DNA from: Streptomyces durocortorensis | GTDB taxonomy: Bacteria > Actinomycetota > Actinomycetes > Streptomycetales > Streptomycetaceae | Direction: 5' to 3' | Length of the DNA stretch: 64,000 bases | Assembly: GCF_031760065.1 (NCBI RefSeq) | Contig: NZ_CP134500.1 | Coordinates: 4,278,001 to 4,342,000, forward strand | In this document: positions 42,408-50,599 of the stretch, in pieces | Position numbering within the stretch: the first letter of the stretch is position 1 | Layout: each line of letters starts with the position of its first letter | Made by a program: the position numbers and the translations under genes | The notes under the pieces: model-generated | What the model was told of the DNA's origin: nothing | The model's database searches: none | The model's input: the letters and a program-made list of their open reading frames with translations, nothing else

Positions 42408-42889
42408 CGCCTGGCGCGACGCCGACACCATCGGCGACCGGACCCTCCGACAGCGCGTCGCCCAAGCCCTGCGCTGACACCCGATCCGGCCGCCCCTGCG
42501 CTGCACCCCAAGGCGCGCACAGGGGCGGCCTTCATCGGCCGGCATCGCCTCGGACAAGCGCGCGAAGCCTCCTGGCGGACGGGTGATCCTGGTCGTGGGC
42601 CTGTCTGCCAGGGGGCTTCTTCATGCCCACTGCCGGGGTCGTCCGTCCAACCACCCGTCAGGTCGGAGACGGCTCAGTGGCCGCTCAACTGATCAAGCAA
42701 GCTCAAGTTGTGCACTTCAACTAACAGGAACAGTGGGTAAGTGGGCGATCACCTGTCGTGGACCAGGCACGGTCTCATCAGCGTCTCCGCCGGTGTCCTG
42801 CAAGCCCGGCCACTGGCCGATGCGAGGTTGTCACACAGGAACAGCTTCTCGGTGACACGTGAAGGCCCCGGGCGTCGTACGCTCCCCGC
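42408..42889. other. Gene-free right edge of the island
   Basis: No coding sequence with Streptomyces codon bias. It includes a short AT-richer part (42685-42740) with AGTTG-N7-CAACT around a GTGCAC core, and the promoter region of the EF-hand gene. The junction between island and core probably lies here. Confidence 0.5.
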
Positions 42890-43411
42890 ATGGACAGCGC
42901 AGAGTACGAGCGAAAGATCGCGCACCGCTTCGCCGCCTTCGACCAGGACGGCAACGGCTACATCGATCGCGCCGATTTCAACGCCGCAGCCGCCCGTCTG
43001 CTCACCGAGTTCGGTACGACGGCCCGCTGCGACAAGGGCCAGGCGCTCTACACCGGTGCCGAGGCCTTCTGGCAGGGCATGGCGGGGATCGCCGATGTGG
43101 ACGGGGACCAGCGGGTCACCCGTGAGGAGTTCGTGGGCGGGGCGGTGAAGCGGCTCCGGGACAATCCGGAAAGGTTCGCGGAGATCGCCCGGCCCTTCCT
43201 GCGGGCGGCCATCGCCGTCGCGGACAGCGACAACGGCGGCAGAGCGTCGGTGGCGGCGGTGGAGCGGGCGCTCCGGGTGCTCGGGGCGGGCGACGAGATC
43301 GCGGGCATCGCGGCCCAGAGCCTGGACACGGACCGGGACGGGCAGATCGCGGAAAGTGACGTGATGGCGGCGTTCGCCGCGTACTTCACGGTGATCGAGC
43401 CGGACGCGTAG
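42890..43411 (+). CDS. EF-hand calcium-binding protein (calerythrin-like)
   Basis: 173 aa with four EF-hand loops. Loop 1 DQDGNGYIDRAD (18-29), loop 2 DVDGDQRVTREE (69-80), loop 3 DSDNGGRASVAA (112-123) and loop 4 DTDRDGQIAESD (146-157). Loops 1, 2 and 4 have good ligand patterns, though loops 1 and 4 end in Asp instead of Glu. Loop 3 ends in Ala and is probably non-binding. Soluble and cytosolic. It would buffer or sense Ca2+. ATG 42890; resumption of the conserved core. Confidence 0.92.
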   Translation: MDSAEYERKIAHRFAAFDQDGNGYIDRADFNAAAARLLTEFGTTARCDKGQALYTGAEAFWQGMAGIADVDGDQRVTREEFVGGAVKRLRDNPERFAEIARPFLRAAIAVADSDNGGRASVAAVERALRVLGAGDEIAGIAAQSLDTDRDGQIAESDVMAAFAAYFTVIEPDA

Positions 43412-43459
43412 GCGTTCCGGGCGTGACGGGGGCGGTGCGCCGCCCCGTCACGCCTCTCC

Positions 43460-45031
43460 TCACCCGCCGAACCGTTCCCGCAGCCGGTATTTGAGCACCT
43501 TGCGCAGCGTCTCGTTGCGGGGCAGCGCGTCGAGCACCTCCAGCTGCTCGGGCAGCTTGTGGACGGAGAGCCCCGCGCCCCGCAGATGGGCGGAGAGTTC
43601 GGCGAGCGTCAGGGGCGGGGCGCCGGGCGGCTGTTCGACCACCGCGCAGACCCGTTCGCCGCGCTCCGCGTCCGGGAGCCCGATGACCGCCGCGTCGGCC
43701 ACGCCCGGGTGGATGTGCAGCAGGTCCTCGATCTCCTTGGCGGAGATGTTCTCGCCCTTGCGGATGATGATGTCCTTGAGCCGCCCGGTGAGCGTGAGGT
43801 GCCCGCTCTCCTGGAGCCGCCCCAGGTCCCCGGTGATCAGGAACCCCTCGGCGTCGAAGGCCGCGGCGGAGGCGGCGGCGTCGAGATATCCCCGGCAGAC
43901 CGCCTCCCCACGCAGCCGCACCTCGCCCTCGCTTCCGTACGGGAGCGGCTTGCCGTGCTCGTCGGCGATCCGGATCTCCATCCCCTCCGGCGGCCGCCCC
44001 TCGGTCAGGGCCAGGTTCTCCGGGGTGTCGTCCGGCGCTCCCATGGTGATCATCGGGACCTCGGTCATGCCGTACCCGTGGGTGAGCTGGACGCCCATCT
44101 CCCGTACCACCGCGTGGTACACCTCCGGCGGCTTCGGCGCCCCGCCGCCCGCGAGCAGCCGCAGCGACGGGATGAGCGGCCGGTCCGGCGCCTTGCGCTG
44201 CTCGGCCAGGAACATCGCGTAGAACGCGGTCGACCCGCCCGCCACGGTCACCCCGTGGCGCCGGTACTCCGCCAGCGCGTCCGGCAGCGCGAACTGCTCG
44301 AACATCACCGCCGGGAACCCGTACAGCAGCAGCATCACCGTGTAGTCGGGCCCGGCGACATGCGCGTACGGGAACGCCATCGAGCCCACGTCGTCCGCCG
44401 ACAGCCTCAGGGCGTGGGCGAGGCAGGAGCCGCCCGCGATCAGGGAACGGTCGGTGTGCAGGACGCCCTTGGGGTCGGAGGTGGTGCCCGAGGTCCAGTA
44501 GATCCAGCGGATCTCCTCGCCCGTCTCCGGTCCGGGCGGGGGCGGCAGCACGGCCGGATCGCCGTCGGGGAGGGTGTCGTACGCCTCGAAGACGCGCGGC
44601 GGGTCGGCCAGTTCCCCGGCGATCCGCTCGGCCATCGCGGTGTGGTCGAAGCCGCGCCGGACGCCCGGCACGGCGAAGAACGCTGCCCCCGACTCCCTGA
44701 GGGCGAACCGCACTTCGCGGTCCCGGTAGAACGGGATGACCGGGGTCTGTACGGCCCCGAGCCGGGTCAGGGCGAAGGAGAGCAGGGCCGTCTCCAGCCG
44801 GGTCGGCAGCTGCCAGGCGACCACGCTGCCCGCCCGCACGCCCATCCCGTACAGTCCGGCGGCCACGCGCTCGGCGCGGTCCCGCAGCCCGCCGAAGGTC
44901 AGGGACCGGTCCTCCTGGAGCAGGACCGGGCGGTCGGGGGTGAGGGCGGCGCGCGCCTCGATCAGCTCCCAGAAGGTGCGGGACGCGCCCAGCGCGTGGG
45001 CGGTCGCGGTCACGTCGTTCACGGCGGTCAC
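43460..45031 (-). CDS. Acyl-CoA synthetase (AMP-forming, ANL superfamily)
   Basis: 523 aa. AMP-binding P-loop YWTSGTTSDPKGVLHTDRS (about 175-193), A5 motif YGMTEVPMI, A7 FLITGDLGRL, A8 RLKDIIIRKGENISAKEIEDLL, and a C-terminal subdomain with the catalytic Lys near NETLRKVLKY. It activates a carboxylic acid with CoA; the substrate is not predictable but is likely the entry acid of the neighbouring beta-oxidation-type genes. GTG 45031 follows GGAGGG. It is divergent from the amidohydrolase, with two shared palindromes in between. Confidence 0.92.
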   Translation of the reverse strand: MTAVNDVTATAHALGASRTFWELIEARAALTPDRPVLLQEDRSLTFGGLRDRAERVAAGLYGMGVRAGSVVAWQLPTRLETALLSFALTRLGAVQTPVIPFYRDREVRFALRESGAAFFAVPGVRRGFDHTAMAERIAGELADPPRVFEAYDTLPDGDPAVLPPPPGPETGEEIRWIYWTSGTTSDPKGVLHTDRSLIAGGSCLAHALRLSADDVGSMAFPYAHVAGPDYTVMLLLYGFPAVMFEQFALPDALAEYRRHGVTVAGGSTAFYAMFLAEQRKAPDRPLIPSLRLLAGGGAPKPPEVYHAVVREMGVQLTHGYGMTEVPMITMGAPDDTPENLALTEGRPPEGMEIRIADEHGKPLPYGSEGEVRLRGEAVCRGYLDAAASAAAFDAEGFLITGDLGRLQESGHLTLTGRLKDIIIRKGENISAKEIEDLLHIHPGVADAAVIGLPDAERGERVCAVVEQPPGAPPLTLAELSAHLRGAGLSVHKLPEQLEVLDALPRNETLRKVLKYRLRERFGG

Positions 45032-45046
45032 AGGGATCCCTCCGGG

Positions 45047-45061
45047 CTGACGGATAGTCAG
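45047..45061. promoter_or_regulatory. Palindromic operator candidate 1 (acyl-CoA synthetase)
   Basis: CTGACGGATAGTCAG, 16 bp upstream of the synthetase GTG on the minus side. Same 15-bp family as the sites at 45137, 50563, 57827, 61047 and 61071. Confidence 0.6.
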
Positions 45062-45136
45062 ATAATGCGGAGAGCGTAGGGCTCCGTGCCTTGTCGGTCC
45101 AGGGGTGCGGGGCTAGCCTGATGGCCGCAATCGAAT

Positions 45137-45151
45137 CTGACGGACCATCAG
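45137..45151. promoter_or_regulatory. Palindromic operator candidate 2 (amidohydrolase)
   Basis: CTGACGGACCATCAG, 63-77 bp upstream of the amidohydrolase ATG, within TCTGACGGACCATCAGA (17 bp, near-perfect dyad). Confidence 0.65.
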
Positions 45152-45213
45152 AAATGGCGCCCGCTCCCGGGAACCCGACGGGTGCGCCGGGTGCGCGGAG
45201 GGGACGGCACACC

Positions 45214-46413
45214 ATGACGGACACGGAACTGCCTCGGATCGTCAGCGTCGACGACCATGTGATCGAGCCCGCGCACCTCTTCGCCGCCTGGCTCCCCGCG
45301 AAGTACCGCGAGCGGGGGCCGCAGCCGCTGACGGCGGGCATCGGGGAGCTGGCGTACACGGGCGGGAAGTACGTCATCACGATGGACCCGGACGGGCCGC
45401 CGGCCGACTGGTGGATCTACGAGGACCTGAAGTTCCCGTACAAGCGGAACATCGCCGCCGTCGGCTTCGACCGCGACGACATGACCCTGGAGGGAATCAC
45501 CCGGGCCGAGATGCGCCCCGGCTGCTGGGACCCGGCCGAACGGCTCAAGGACATGGACCTCAACCACGTCGAGGCCTCCCTCTGCTTCCCGACCTTCCCG
45601 CGCTTCTGCGGGCAGACCTTCGCCGAGGCGCACGACAAGGAGGTCGCCCTCGCCTGCGTACGCGCCTACAACGACTGGATGGTCGAGGAGTGGTGCGGCG
45701 ACAGCGGCGGACGCCTCATCCCGCTCTGCATCATCCCGCTCTGGGACATCGGCCTCGCGGTGGCGGAGATCAAGCGGAACGCGGCGCGGGGCGTACGGGC
45801 GGTCACCTTCTCCGAGATCCCCACCCACCTGGGGCTCCCGTCCATCCACACCGGCTACTGGGACCCGTTCTTCGCGGTCTGCCAGGAGACCGGCACGGTC
45901 GTCAACATGCACATCGGGTCCAGCTCCCAGATGCCCGCGGCCTCCCCGGACGCGCCCCCGGCCGTGCAGGCCTCGCTCTCCTTCAACAACGCGATGGCCT
46001 CGATGATGGACTTCCTCTTCAGCGGGGTGCTGGTGAAGTTCCCGACGCTGAAACTGGCTTACAGCGAGGGCCAGATGGGGTGGATACCGTACGCCCTGGA
46101 GCGCGCCGACGACGTGTGGGAGGAGCACCGGGCCTGGGGCGGGGTGCGCGATCTGATCCCCGAGCCGCCGTCCACGTACTACTACCGGCAGATGTTCTGC
46201 TGCTTCTTCCGCGACAAGCACGGCATCTCCGCGCTCGACGTCGTCGGGCGGGACAACGCCACCTTCGAGACCGATTACCCGCACGTGGACTCGACCTTCC
46301 CGCACACCAAGGAGGTCGCGCTCGACCACGTCAAGGGACTGGACGAGGAGACCGTCTACAAACTGATGCGCGGAAACGCCATCCGGATGCTCGGCCTGGA
46401 CCTGGACAAGTAG
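45214..46413 (+). CDS. Amidohydrolase-2 family metal-dependent hydrolase/decarboxylase
   Basis: 399 aa TIM-barrel protein. N-terminal SVDDHVIEPAHLF (a variant of the DxHxxE metal site), then RLKDMDLNHVEASLCFPTF, NMHIGSSSQMP (His ligand) and ETDYPHVDSTFP (Asp/His ligand). The family includes ACMSD-like decarboxylases and ring hydrolases acting on acids or CoA esters. ATG 45214 has GGAGGGG upstream; the frame is open further back but through the operator. It forms an operon with two acyl-CoA dehydrogenases, suggesting a catabolic pathway for a cyclic or branched acid. Confidence 0.9.
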   Translation: MTDTELPRIVSVDDHVIEPAHLFAAWLPAKYRERGPQPLTAGIGELAYTGGKYVITMDPDGPPADWWIYEDLKFPYKRNIAAVGFDRDDMTLEGITRAEMRPGCWDPAERLKDMDLNHVEASLCFPTFPRFCGQTFAEAHDKEVALACVRAYNDWMVEEWCGDSGGRLIPLCIIPLWDIGLAVAEIKRNAARGVRAVTFSEIPTHLGLPSIHTGYWDPFFAVCQETGTVVNMHIGSSSQMPAASPDAPPAVQASLSFNNAMASMMDFLFSGVLVKFPTLKLAYSEGQMGWIPYALERADDVWEEHRAWGGVRDLIPEPPSTYYYRQMFCCFFRDKHGISALDVVGRDNATFETDYPHVDSTFPHTKEVALDHVKGLDEETVYKLMRGNAIRMLGLDLDK

Positions 46414-46424
46414 GCGGCGGAACC

Positions 46425-47579
46425 GTGGATCTCGCGTACACGAAGGCCGAGGAGGAGTTCCGGGGGCGGCTGCGGGAGTGGCTGGCGGCCGTGCTCCCCG
46501 GCCTGCCCGCCAAGCCCTCGCCCGACGACTGGCCCGCGCGCCGGGCGTACGACACGACCTGGCAGCGGATGCTGTACGACGCCGGGTACGCGGGCCTGCA
46601 CTGGCCGGTCGACGCGGGCGGGCGGGGTGCGACCCCGACCCAGCACCTGATCTTCCTGGAGGAGACGGAGAAGGCCGGAGCGCCCTATGTCGGGGCGAAC
46701 TTCGTCGGGCTGCTGCACGCCGGGCCAACCGTCGCCGCCGAGGGCACGGCCGAGCAGCGGGCCCGCTGGCTGCCCCCGGTGCTGCGCGGCGACGAGGTCT
46801 GGTGCCAGGGGTTCAGCGAGCCGGACGCGGGGTCCGACCTGGCCGCACTGCGGACGCGGGCGGTGCGCGACGGCGACGACTACGTGATCAGCGGCAGCAA
46901 GATCTGGACCTCGCACGCGGAGGTCGCCGACTGGTGCGAACTGCTCGTGCGTACGGACCCGAAGGCGCCGAAGCACCGGGGGATCAGCTGGCTCGCGATG
47001 CCGATGGACGCGCCCGGCATCACGGTCCGCCCGCTGCGGACCCTGGCGGGGTCCACGGAGTTCGCGGAGATGTTCCTCGACGAGGTCAGGGTGCCGGTAC
47101 GCAACCGGGTCGGGGCCGAGAACGACGGCTGGCGGGTCACCATGGTCACCCTCTCCTTCGAACGCGGTACGGCCTTCGTCGGCGAGGTCGTGGCCTGCCG
47201 CCGCACCCTGGACGTGCTCGCCGACGAGGCCCGGTCCAACGGGCGCTGGGACGACCCGGTGCTGCGGCGGAGGCTGGGCCGGTTGAACGCCGAGCTGCGG
47301 TCCCTGTGGCGGCTCACCGAGTGGAACGTCAGCGAGTCCCAGCGCACGGGCGGGGTCCCGGGTATCGGCGGCTCGGTCTTCAAGCTGCGCTACTCCGGGG
47401 TCCGCCAGGAGCTGTACGAGGCGGCGGCGGAGGTGCTGGGCGCTGACGCGTTCGACATGGACCGGGAATGGGTCCTGGACCGGCTCTCCTCCCTCTCGTA
47501 CACGATCGCGGCGGGCACCTCGCAGATCCAGCGGAACATCGTCGCCGAGCGCATCCTCGGCCTGCCGAAGGGGCGCTGA
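46425..47579 (+). CDS. Acyl-CoA dehydrogenase (large partner)
   Basis: 384 aa FAD enzyme. Signature WCQGFSEPDAGSDLA (about 126-140), ISGSKIWTSHA, and C-terminal GTSQIQRNIVAERILGLP; the last motif is the ACAD signature 2 region. It starts at GTG 46425, 11 bp after the amidohydrolase stop. It introduces an alpha-beta double bond into an acyl-CoA. The next gene encodes a shorter ACAD, and such long/short pairs in actinobacteria often form heterotetramers in which only some active sites are complete. Confidence 0.92.
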   Translation: MDLAYTKAEEEFRGRLREWLAAVLPGLPAKPSPDDWPARRAYDTTWQRMLYDAGYAGLHWPVDAGGRGATPTQHLIFLEETEKAGAPYVGANFVGLLHAGPTVAAEGTAEQRARWLPPVLRGDEVWCQGFSEPDAGSDLAALRTRAVRDGDDYVISGSKIWTSHAEVADWCELLVRTDPKAPKHRGISWLAMPMDAPGITVRPLRTLAGSTEFAEMFLDEVRVPVRNRVGAENDGWRVTMVTLSFERGTAFVGEVVACRRTLDVLADEARSNGRWDDPVLRRRLGRLNAELRSLWRLTEWNVSESQRTGGVPGIGGSVFKLRYSGVRQELYEAAAEVLGADAFDMDREWVLDRLSSLSYTIAAGTSQIQRNIVAERILGLPKGR

Positions 47580-47584
47580 CCACC

Positions 47585-48577
47585 GTGGACTTCCAGCTCT
47601 CGGACGACCAGCGGGCCCTGCGGTCCGGGATGCGCGACCTGCTCGGGGCGGTGTTCGACCGGGACCGGCTGCGGGCGGCGGTGGAGCGGGGCGGGGCGGT
47701 GGACCGGGGCCTGTGGCGGGAGCTGGGCGCGGCCGGGTTCTTCGCGCTGCGGCTCCCGGAGGCGGAGGGCGGGGTGGGGCTCGGACTCCCGGAAGCCGTG
47801 CTGCTCTTCGAGGAGGCGGGCCGGGCACTGCTGCCGGGCCCGCTGGTCGCCACCCACCTCGCGGCGGGCCTGGTGAAGGGGGCCGCGGAGGGCGAGGCGG
47901 TGGTGACGGCGGCGGACGGGCGGCTGCCGGTGGCGCACCTGGGGGAGGCGGACGCGGTGCTGGCGGGCGCGGGGGCGCTCGCCGGGGAGGCGCTGCGCGC
48001 CTGTGCGGCCGCCGCCCGGCCCGTACGGTCGATGGACCCGCTCACGCCGCTGCACCGGATGCCGTCGGCGGAGCGCACCACGGCGCACTCGGAGCGGTTC
48101 CGGTGCGAGGCCGCGCTGCTGACCGCCGCCGAACAGCTCGGCAGCGCCGCCCGGACCACCGAGGCGGCCGTTCAACACGCCGGGGAGCGCGAGCAGTTCG
48201 GATCGCCCATCGGATCGTTCCAGGCGGTCAAACATCTCTGCGCCGACATGCTCGCCCGCACCGAACCGGCCCGCGCCGCCGTGTACGCGGCAGCGGTCAC
48301 CGGCGATCCGGTGGAGATCGCGGCGGCCAAGCTGCTCGCCGACGAGGCGGCCGTCCGCAACGCCCGCGACTGCCTCCAGATCCATGGCGGAATGGGCTTC
48401 ACCTGGGAGGCAGATGTTCACCTCCACCTCAAACGGGCCTGGCTGCGGTCCGCGTGCTGGCTCGGCGGGGCGGCGGCCGAGGAGCTGCTCGCCGCCGATC
48501 TGGGGGCCGCAGGGCCGCTTCCCGGCAGCTCGGCGGCGTACGGTCGCGCAGGCGTGGAAGCCGGGGGTGGAGGGTGA
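47585..48577 (+). CDS. Acyl-CoA dehydrogenase (short partner)
   Basis: 330 aa, shorter than usual because the middle beta domain is reduced (no xxSEPxAGSD motif). The N-terminal helical domain (MDFQLSDDQRALRSGMRDLL) and C-terminal helical domain (REQFGSPIGSFQAVKHLCADML; RDCLQIHGGMGFTWEADVHLHLKRA) are clear. By analogy with FadE28/FadE29-type complexes it probably pairs with the preceding ACAD. GTG 47585 is 5 bp after the upstream stop, so the two are translationally coupled. Confidence 0.9.
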   Translation: MDFQLSDDQRALRSGMRDLLGAVFDRDRLRAAVERGGAVDRGLWRELGAAGFFALRLPEAEGGVGLGLPEAVLLFEEAGRALLPGPLVATHLAAGLVKGAAEGEAVVTAADGRLPVAHLGEADAVLAGAGALAGEALRACAAAARPVRSMDPLTPLHRMPSAERTTAHSERFRCEAALLTAAEQLGSAARTTEAAVQHAGEREQFGSPIGSFQAVKHLCADMLARTEPARAAVYAAAVTGDPVEIAAAKLLADEAAVRNARDCLQIHGGMGFTWEADVHLHLKRAWLRSACWLGGAAAEELLAADLGAAGPLPGSSAAYGRAGVEAGGGG

Positions 48578-48984
48578 CTCAGTGCAGCCGGTCGGCGTCG
48601 ATACCGGCTTGTGTCCTTTGCGTGATTCGTCACCGGGTGGAGTCGGGGTCCGGCTCGGGTACGCTCCGTGGGATGCGAGTGGTTCTGGAACCGGGCGATC
48701 CGGGGGCGGCCTGTGCGGCGGCTCCGGTCCGGGGCGAGGGCTCTTGCCGGAGATGCGCCGGGCCTGCCCGGGAAGCGATTCTCGCGGTCTCTGCGCGCTC
48801 CTGTTCGACTCCCCGCAGCGTGCGTCGCACAGTATGCACCACGCGTACTCCTTCGCGCTGGAATATGCCCGAAGCGCTTGTTGCGGTGACTGTACGTCAA
48901 CCATGCTGTCGCGTAAGGGAATCACGTTCCGTGACCCTGAGAAGGCGCGAGGCGATGTGTCCGCCGGTTCGGATGGTGTGAGCG
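48578..48984. other. 407-bp gap without a convincing gene
   Basis: An open frame from ATG 48673 to 48981 (102 codons) exists, but its composition is Arg/Cys/Ser-rich and unlike the neighbours. I see promoter-like and weak hairpin sequence only. Confidence 0.5.
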
Positions 48985-49482
48985 GTGCAGGTGCTTCAGG
49001 TTCAGCTGGAGGTCGGTCCGGATCCCGCAGAGGTGGGGCGGGCCCGTAAGTGGGCGCGGTCGCGCCTGGTCGGTTCCGGGATAGGCGATGACGAGCCGCT
49101 CGCCGAAACGCTCATCCTGCTGATCTCGGAGCTGGTCACCAACGCGGTCGTCCACACGGGCTGCCCGGCTGTGCTGCGGATGCTGTTCGGCGGGACCGAA
49201 GCCTCCGGGGCGGGCGGCACGGTCCGGGTGGAGGTCGCGGACGCCAGCGACCGCCCGCCGCTCCAGCGTCACGCGGAGGGCGACGACACCAACGGCCGGG
49301 GCCTGGAGCTGGTGGACGGCCTCGCGGACCGCTGGGGCTGGCAGCCGGAGGGCGCCGGGAAGCAGATCTGGTGCGAGGTCGACCGGAGCGCGCCGGTGCG
49401 ACCCCAGGAGACGCCCACGGTGGTCATCCAGGGCGGCGAGACGTGCGAGCCGCCCACGTGCGTCTTCACCAACCTGGCCTGA
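48985..49482 (+). CDS. ATP-binding regulator, HATPase_c anti-sigma type
   Basis: 165 aa. N box ETLILLISELVTNAVVHTG, G1-like VEVADASDRPPLQ, G2 NGRGLELVDGLADRWGWQPEG. One of many streptomycete GHKL regulators; predicted to bind ATP and act on a STAS or sigma partner. GTG 48985 is used; no strong Shine-Dalgarno. It is convergent with the cyclase gene. Confidence 0.85.
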   Translation: MQVLQVQLEVGPDPAEVGRARKWARSRLVGSGIGDDEPLAETLILLISELVTNAVVHTGCPAVLRMLFGGTEASGAGGTVRVEVADASDRPPLQRHAEGDDTNGRGLELVDGLADRWGWQPEGAGKQIWCEVDRSAPVRPQETPTVVIQGGETCEPPTCVFTNLA

Positions 49483-49588
49483 GGACCGCGGCTTTCCCGT
49501 CGGGACCGCTCACCACCGGCCTGGCCTGAGGCCTGAAGGCTGAGGTCAGCGGCCTGTCCGCCGGGGCCCGTTCCGCGTCGAGGGCCGC

Positions 49589-50515
49589 TCACAGGACCGC
49601 GACCGGGGCGACCGGAGAGCCGGTGGCCCCGGTGAACGGCTCCGGCGTGGCCGTGAGCAGGAACGCGCACCGTCCCTCCTCCGCACAGGCGGTGGACAGC
49701 GCCTCCAGGTTCCAGTTCTGGCCCTGGAGCATGCCCATCTCCACCAGGTGCAGGGCGTGCACCGGCATCCACAGGTCCTCGATCTCCGGCGGAAAGATCT
49801 CGAAGGTCAGGGTGTCGTTGGCGACGGCGGCCACATCCCGCGCGTGGAACCACTCGGGCGTGTGCACGGAGAGCCCCGGTGACGGATAGCCGTACGCGTG
49901 CCGGTCCCCGGCCAGCGCCACCTGCACCTGCCCGGTCCGTACGAGCACGACGTCCCCGGCCCGTACCCGTGCGCCTCCGAACTCCTCCGCCGCCGACAGG
50001 TCCTCCGGCGTGACGGCGTGATCGCCCGGCAGCCGGTCCACGCCCCGGGCGCGCGCGACATCAAGAAGTACGCCGCGCGAGACGAGGTGGCCCACGGCGG
50101 CGATTGACGAGAACCGCGCTCCGGCGTGCGCCGTGATCGTGTCCGCCGGGCGGCCGTTGTAGATCTTCCCGCTGTGCGAGGCGTGGGTGAGGGCGTCCCA
50201 GTGGGTCGCGGCCTGGAGCCCCATCGTGACGGCGTCGTCGCTGGTGGCGACCGTGCCGGGGCCGAAGATCTCCTGGTTGATCTGGACCATCGTGTGCAGC
50301 GGATTGACCCGGCCCGGGATCAGCCCGCTCTGCACCCCGTCCTGCTGGAGCGGCAGGGCGAGCGGTATCCGGCGGCCGGTGCGGACGGTGGCTGCGGCCT
50401 CCCGTACGACGGCGTCGGTGATCAGGTTGAGCGTCCCGCGCTCGTCCTCCTCCCCCCAGCGGCCCCAGTTGTTCACGCGCTCGGCGATCTCGTGGAACGC
50501 GGCGGGCAGGGACAT
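49589..50515 (-). CDS. Cyclase-family (kynurenine formamidase-like) hydrolase
   Basis: 308 aa. The Cyclase-family metal motif HxGTHxDxPxH is present in altered form as ATHWDALTHASHSG (about 103-116), preceded by LPLQQDGVQSGLIPGRVNPLHTM and followed by DVVLVRTGQ. Family members hydrolyse amides, lactones or cyclic intermediates. ATG 50515 has AGGAGG upstream. It is divergent from the SDR gene; operator candidate 3 lies between, about 48 bp from the start. Probably a ring-opening or amide-hydrolysing step in the local pathway. Confidence 0.85.
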   Translation of the reverse strand: MSLPAAFHEIAERVNNWGRWGEEDERGTLNLITDAVVREAAATVRTGRRIPLALPLQQDGVQSGLIPGRVNPLHTMVQINQEIFGPGTVATSDDAVTMGLQAATHWDALTHASHSGKIYNGRPADTITAHAGARFSSIAAVGHLVSRGVLLDVARARGVDRLPGDHAVTPEDLSAAEEFGGARVRAGDVVLVRTGQVQVALAGDRHAYGYPSPGLSVHTPEWFHARDVAAVANDTLTFEIFPPEIEDLWMPVHALHLVEMGMLQGQNWNLEALSTACAEEGRCAFLLTATPEPFTGATGSPVAPVAVL

Positions 50516-50562
50516 GGGGGCCTCCTGGGGCTTGTGCCGGAGTATCCGACTGCCCATAAAAT

Positions 50563-50577
50563 CTAACGGTCCGTCAG
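50563..50577. promoter_or_regulatory. Palindromic operator candidate 3 (cyclase / SDR divergent)
   Basis: CTAACGGTCCGTCAG within TCTAACGGTCCGTCAGA; one base off a perfect dyad. It lies 23 bp upstream of the SDR ATG. Confidence 0.65.
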
Positions 50578-50599
50578 AAACCGCGGGAAGGGGCCGGGC

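Larger units (their letters stand above)
27637..42889. other. Accessory island interrupting the conserved core
   Basis: Between the STAS gene and the EF-hand gene, which I recall as neighbours in S. coelicolor, lie about 15 kb of non-syntenic genes, three defective insertion sequences and multiple frameshifted ORFs. Local composition is less extreme in G+C, for example 40.46-40.9 kb. The edges are fuzzy: 27637-27843 and 42408-42889 carry no recognisable gene. I found no tRNA, integrase pair or direct-repeat att site at the ends. Confidence 0.65.

Noticed and set aside
48673..48981. 102-codon plus-strand frame before the HATPase gene.
   Set aside because: Composition unlike a Streptomyces protein and no clear Shine-Dalgarno; treated as intergenic.
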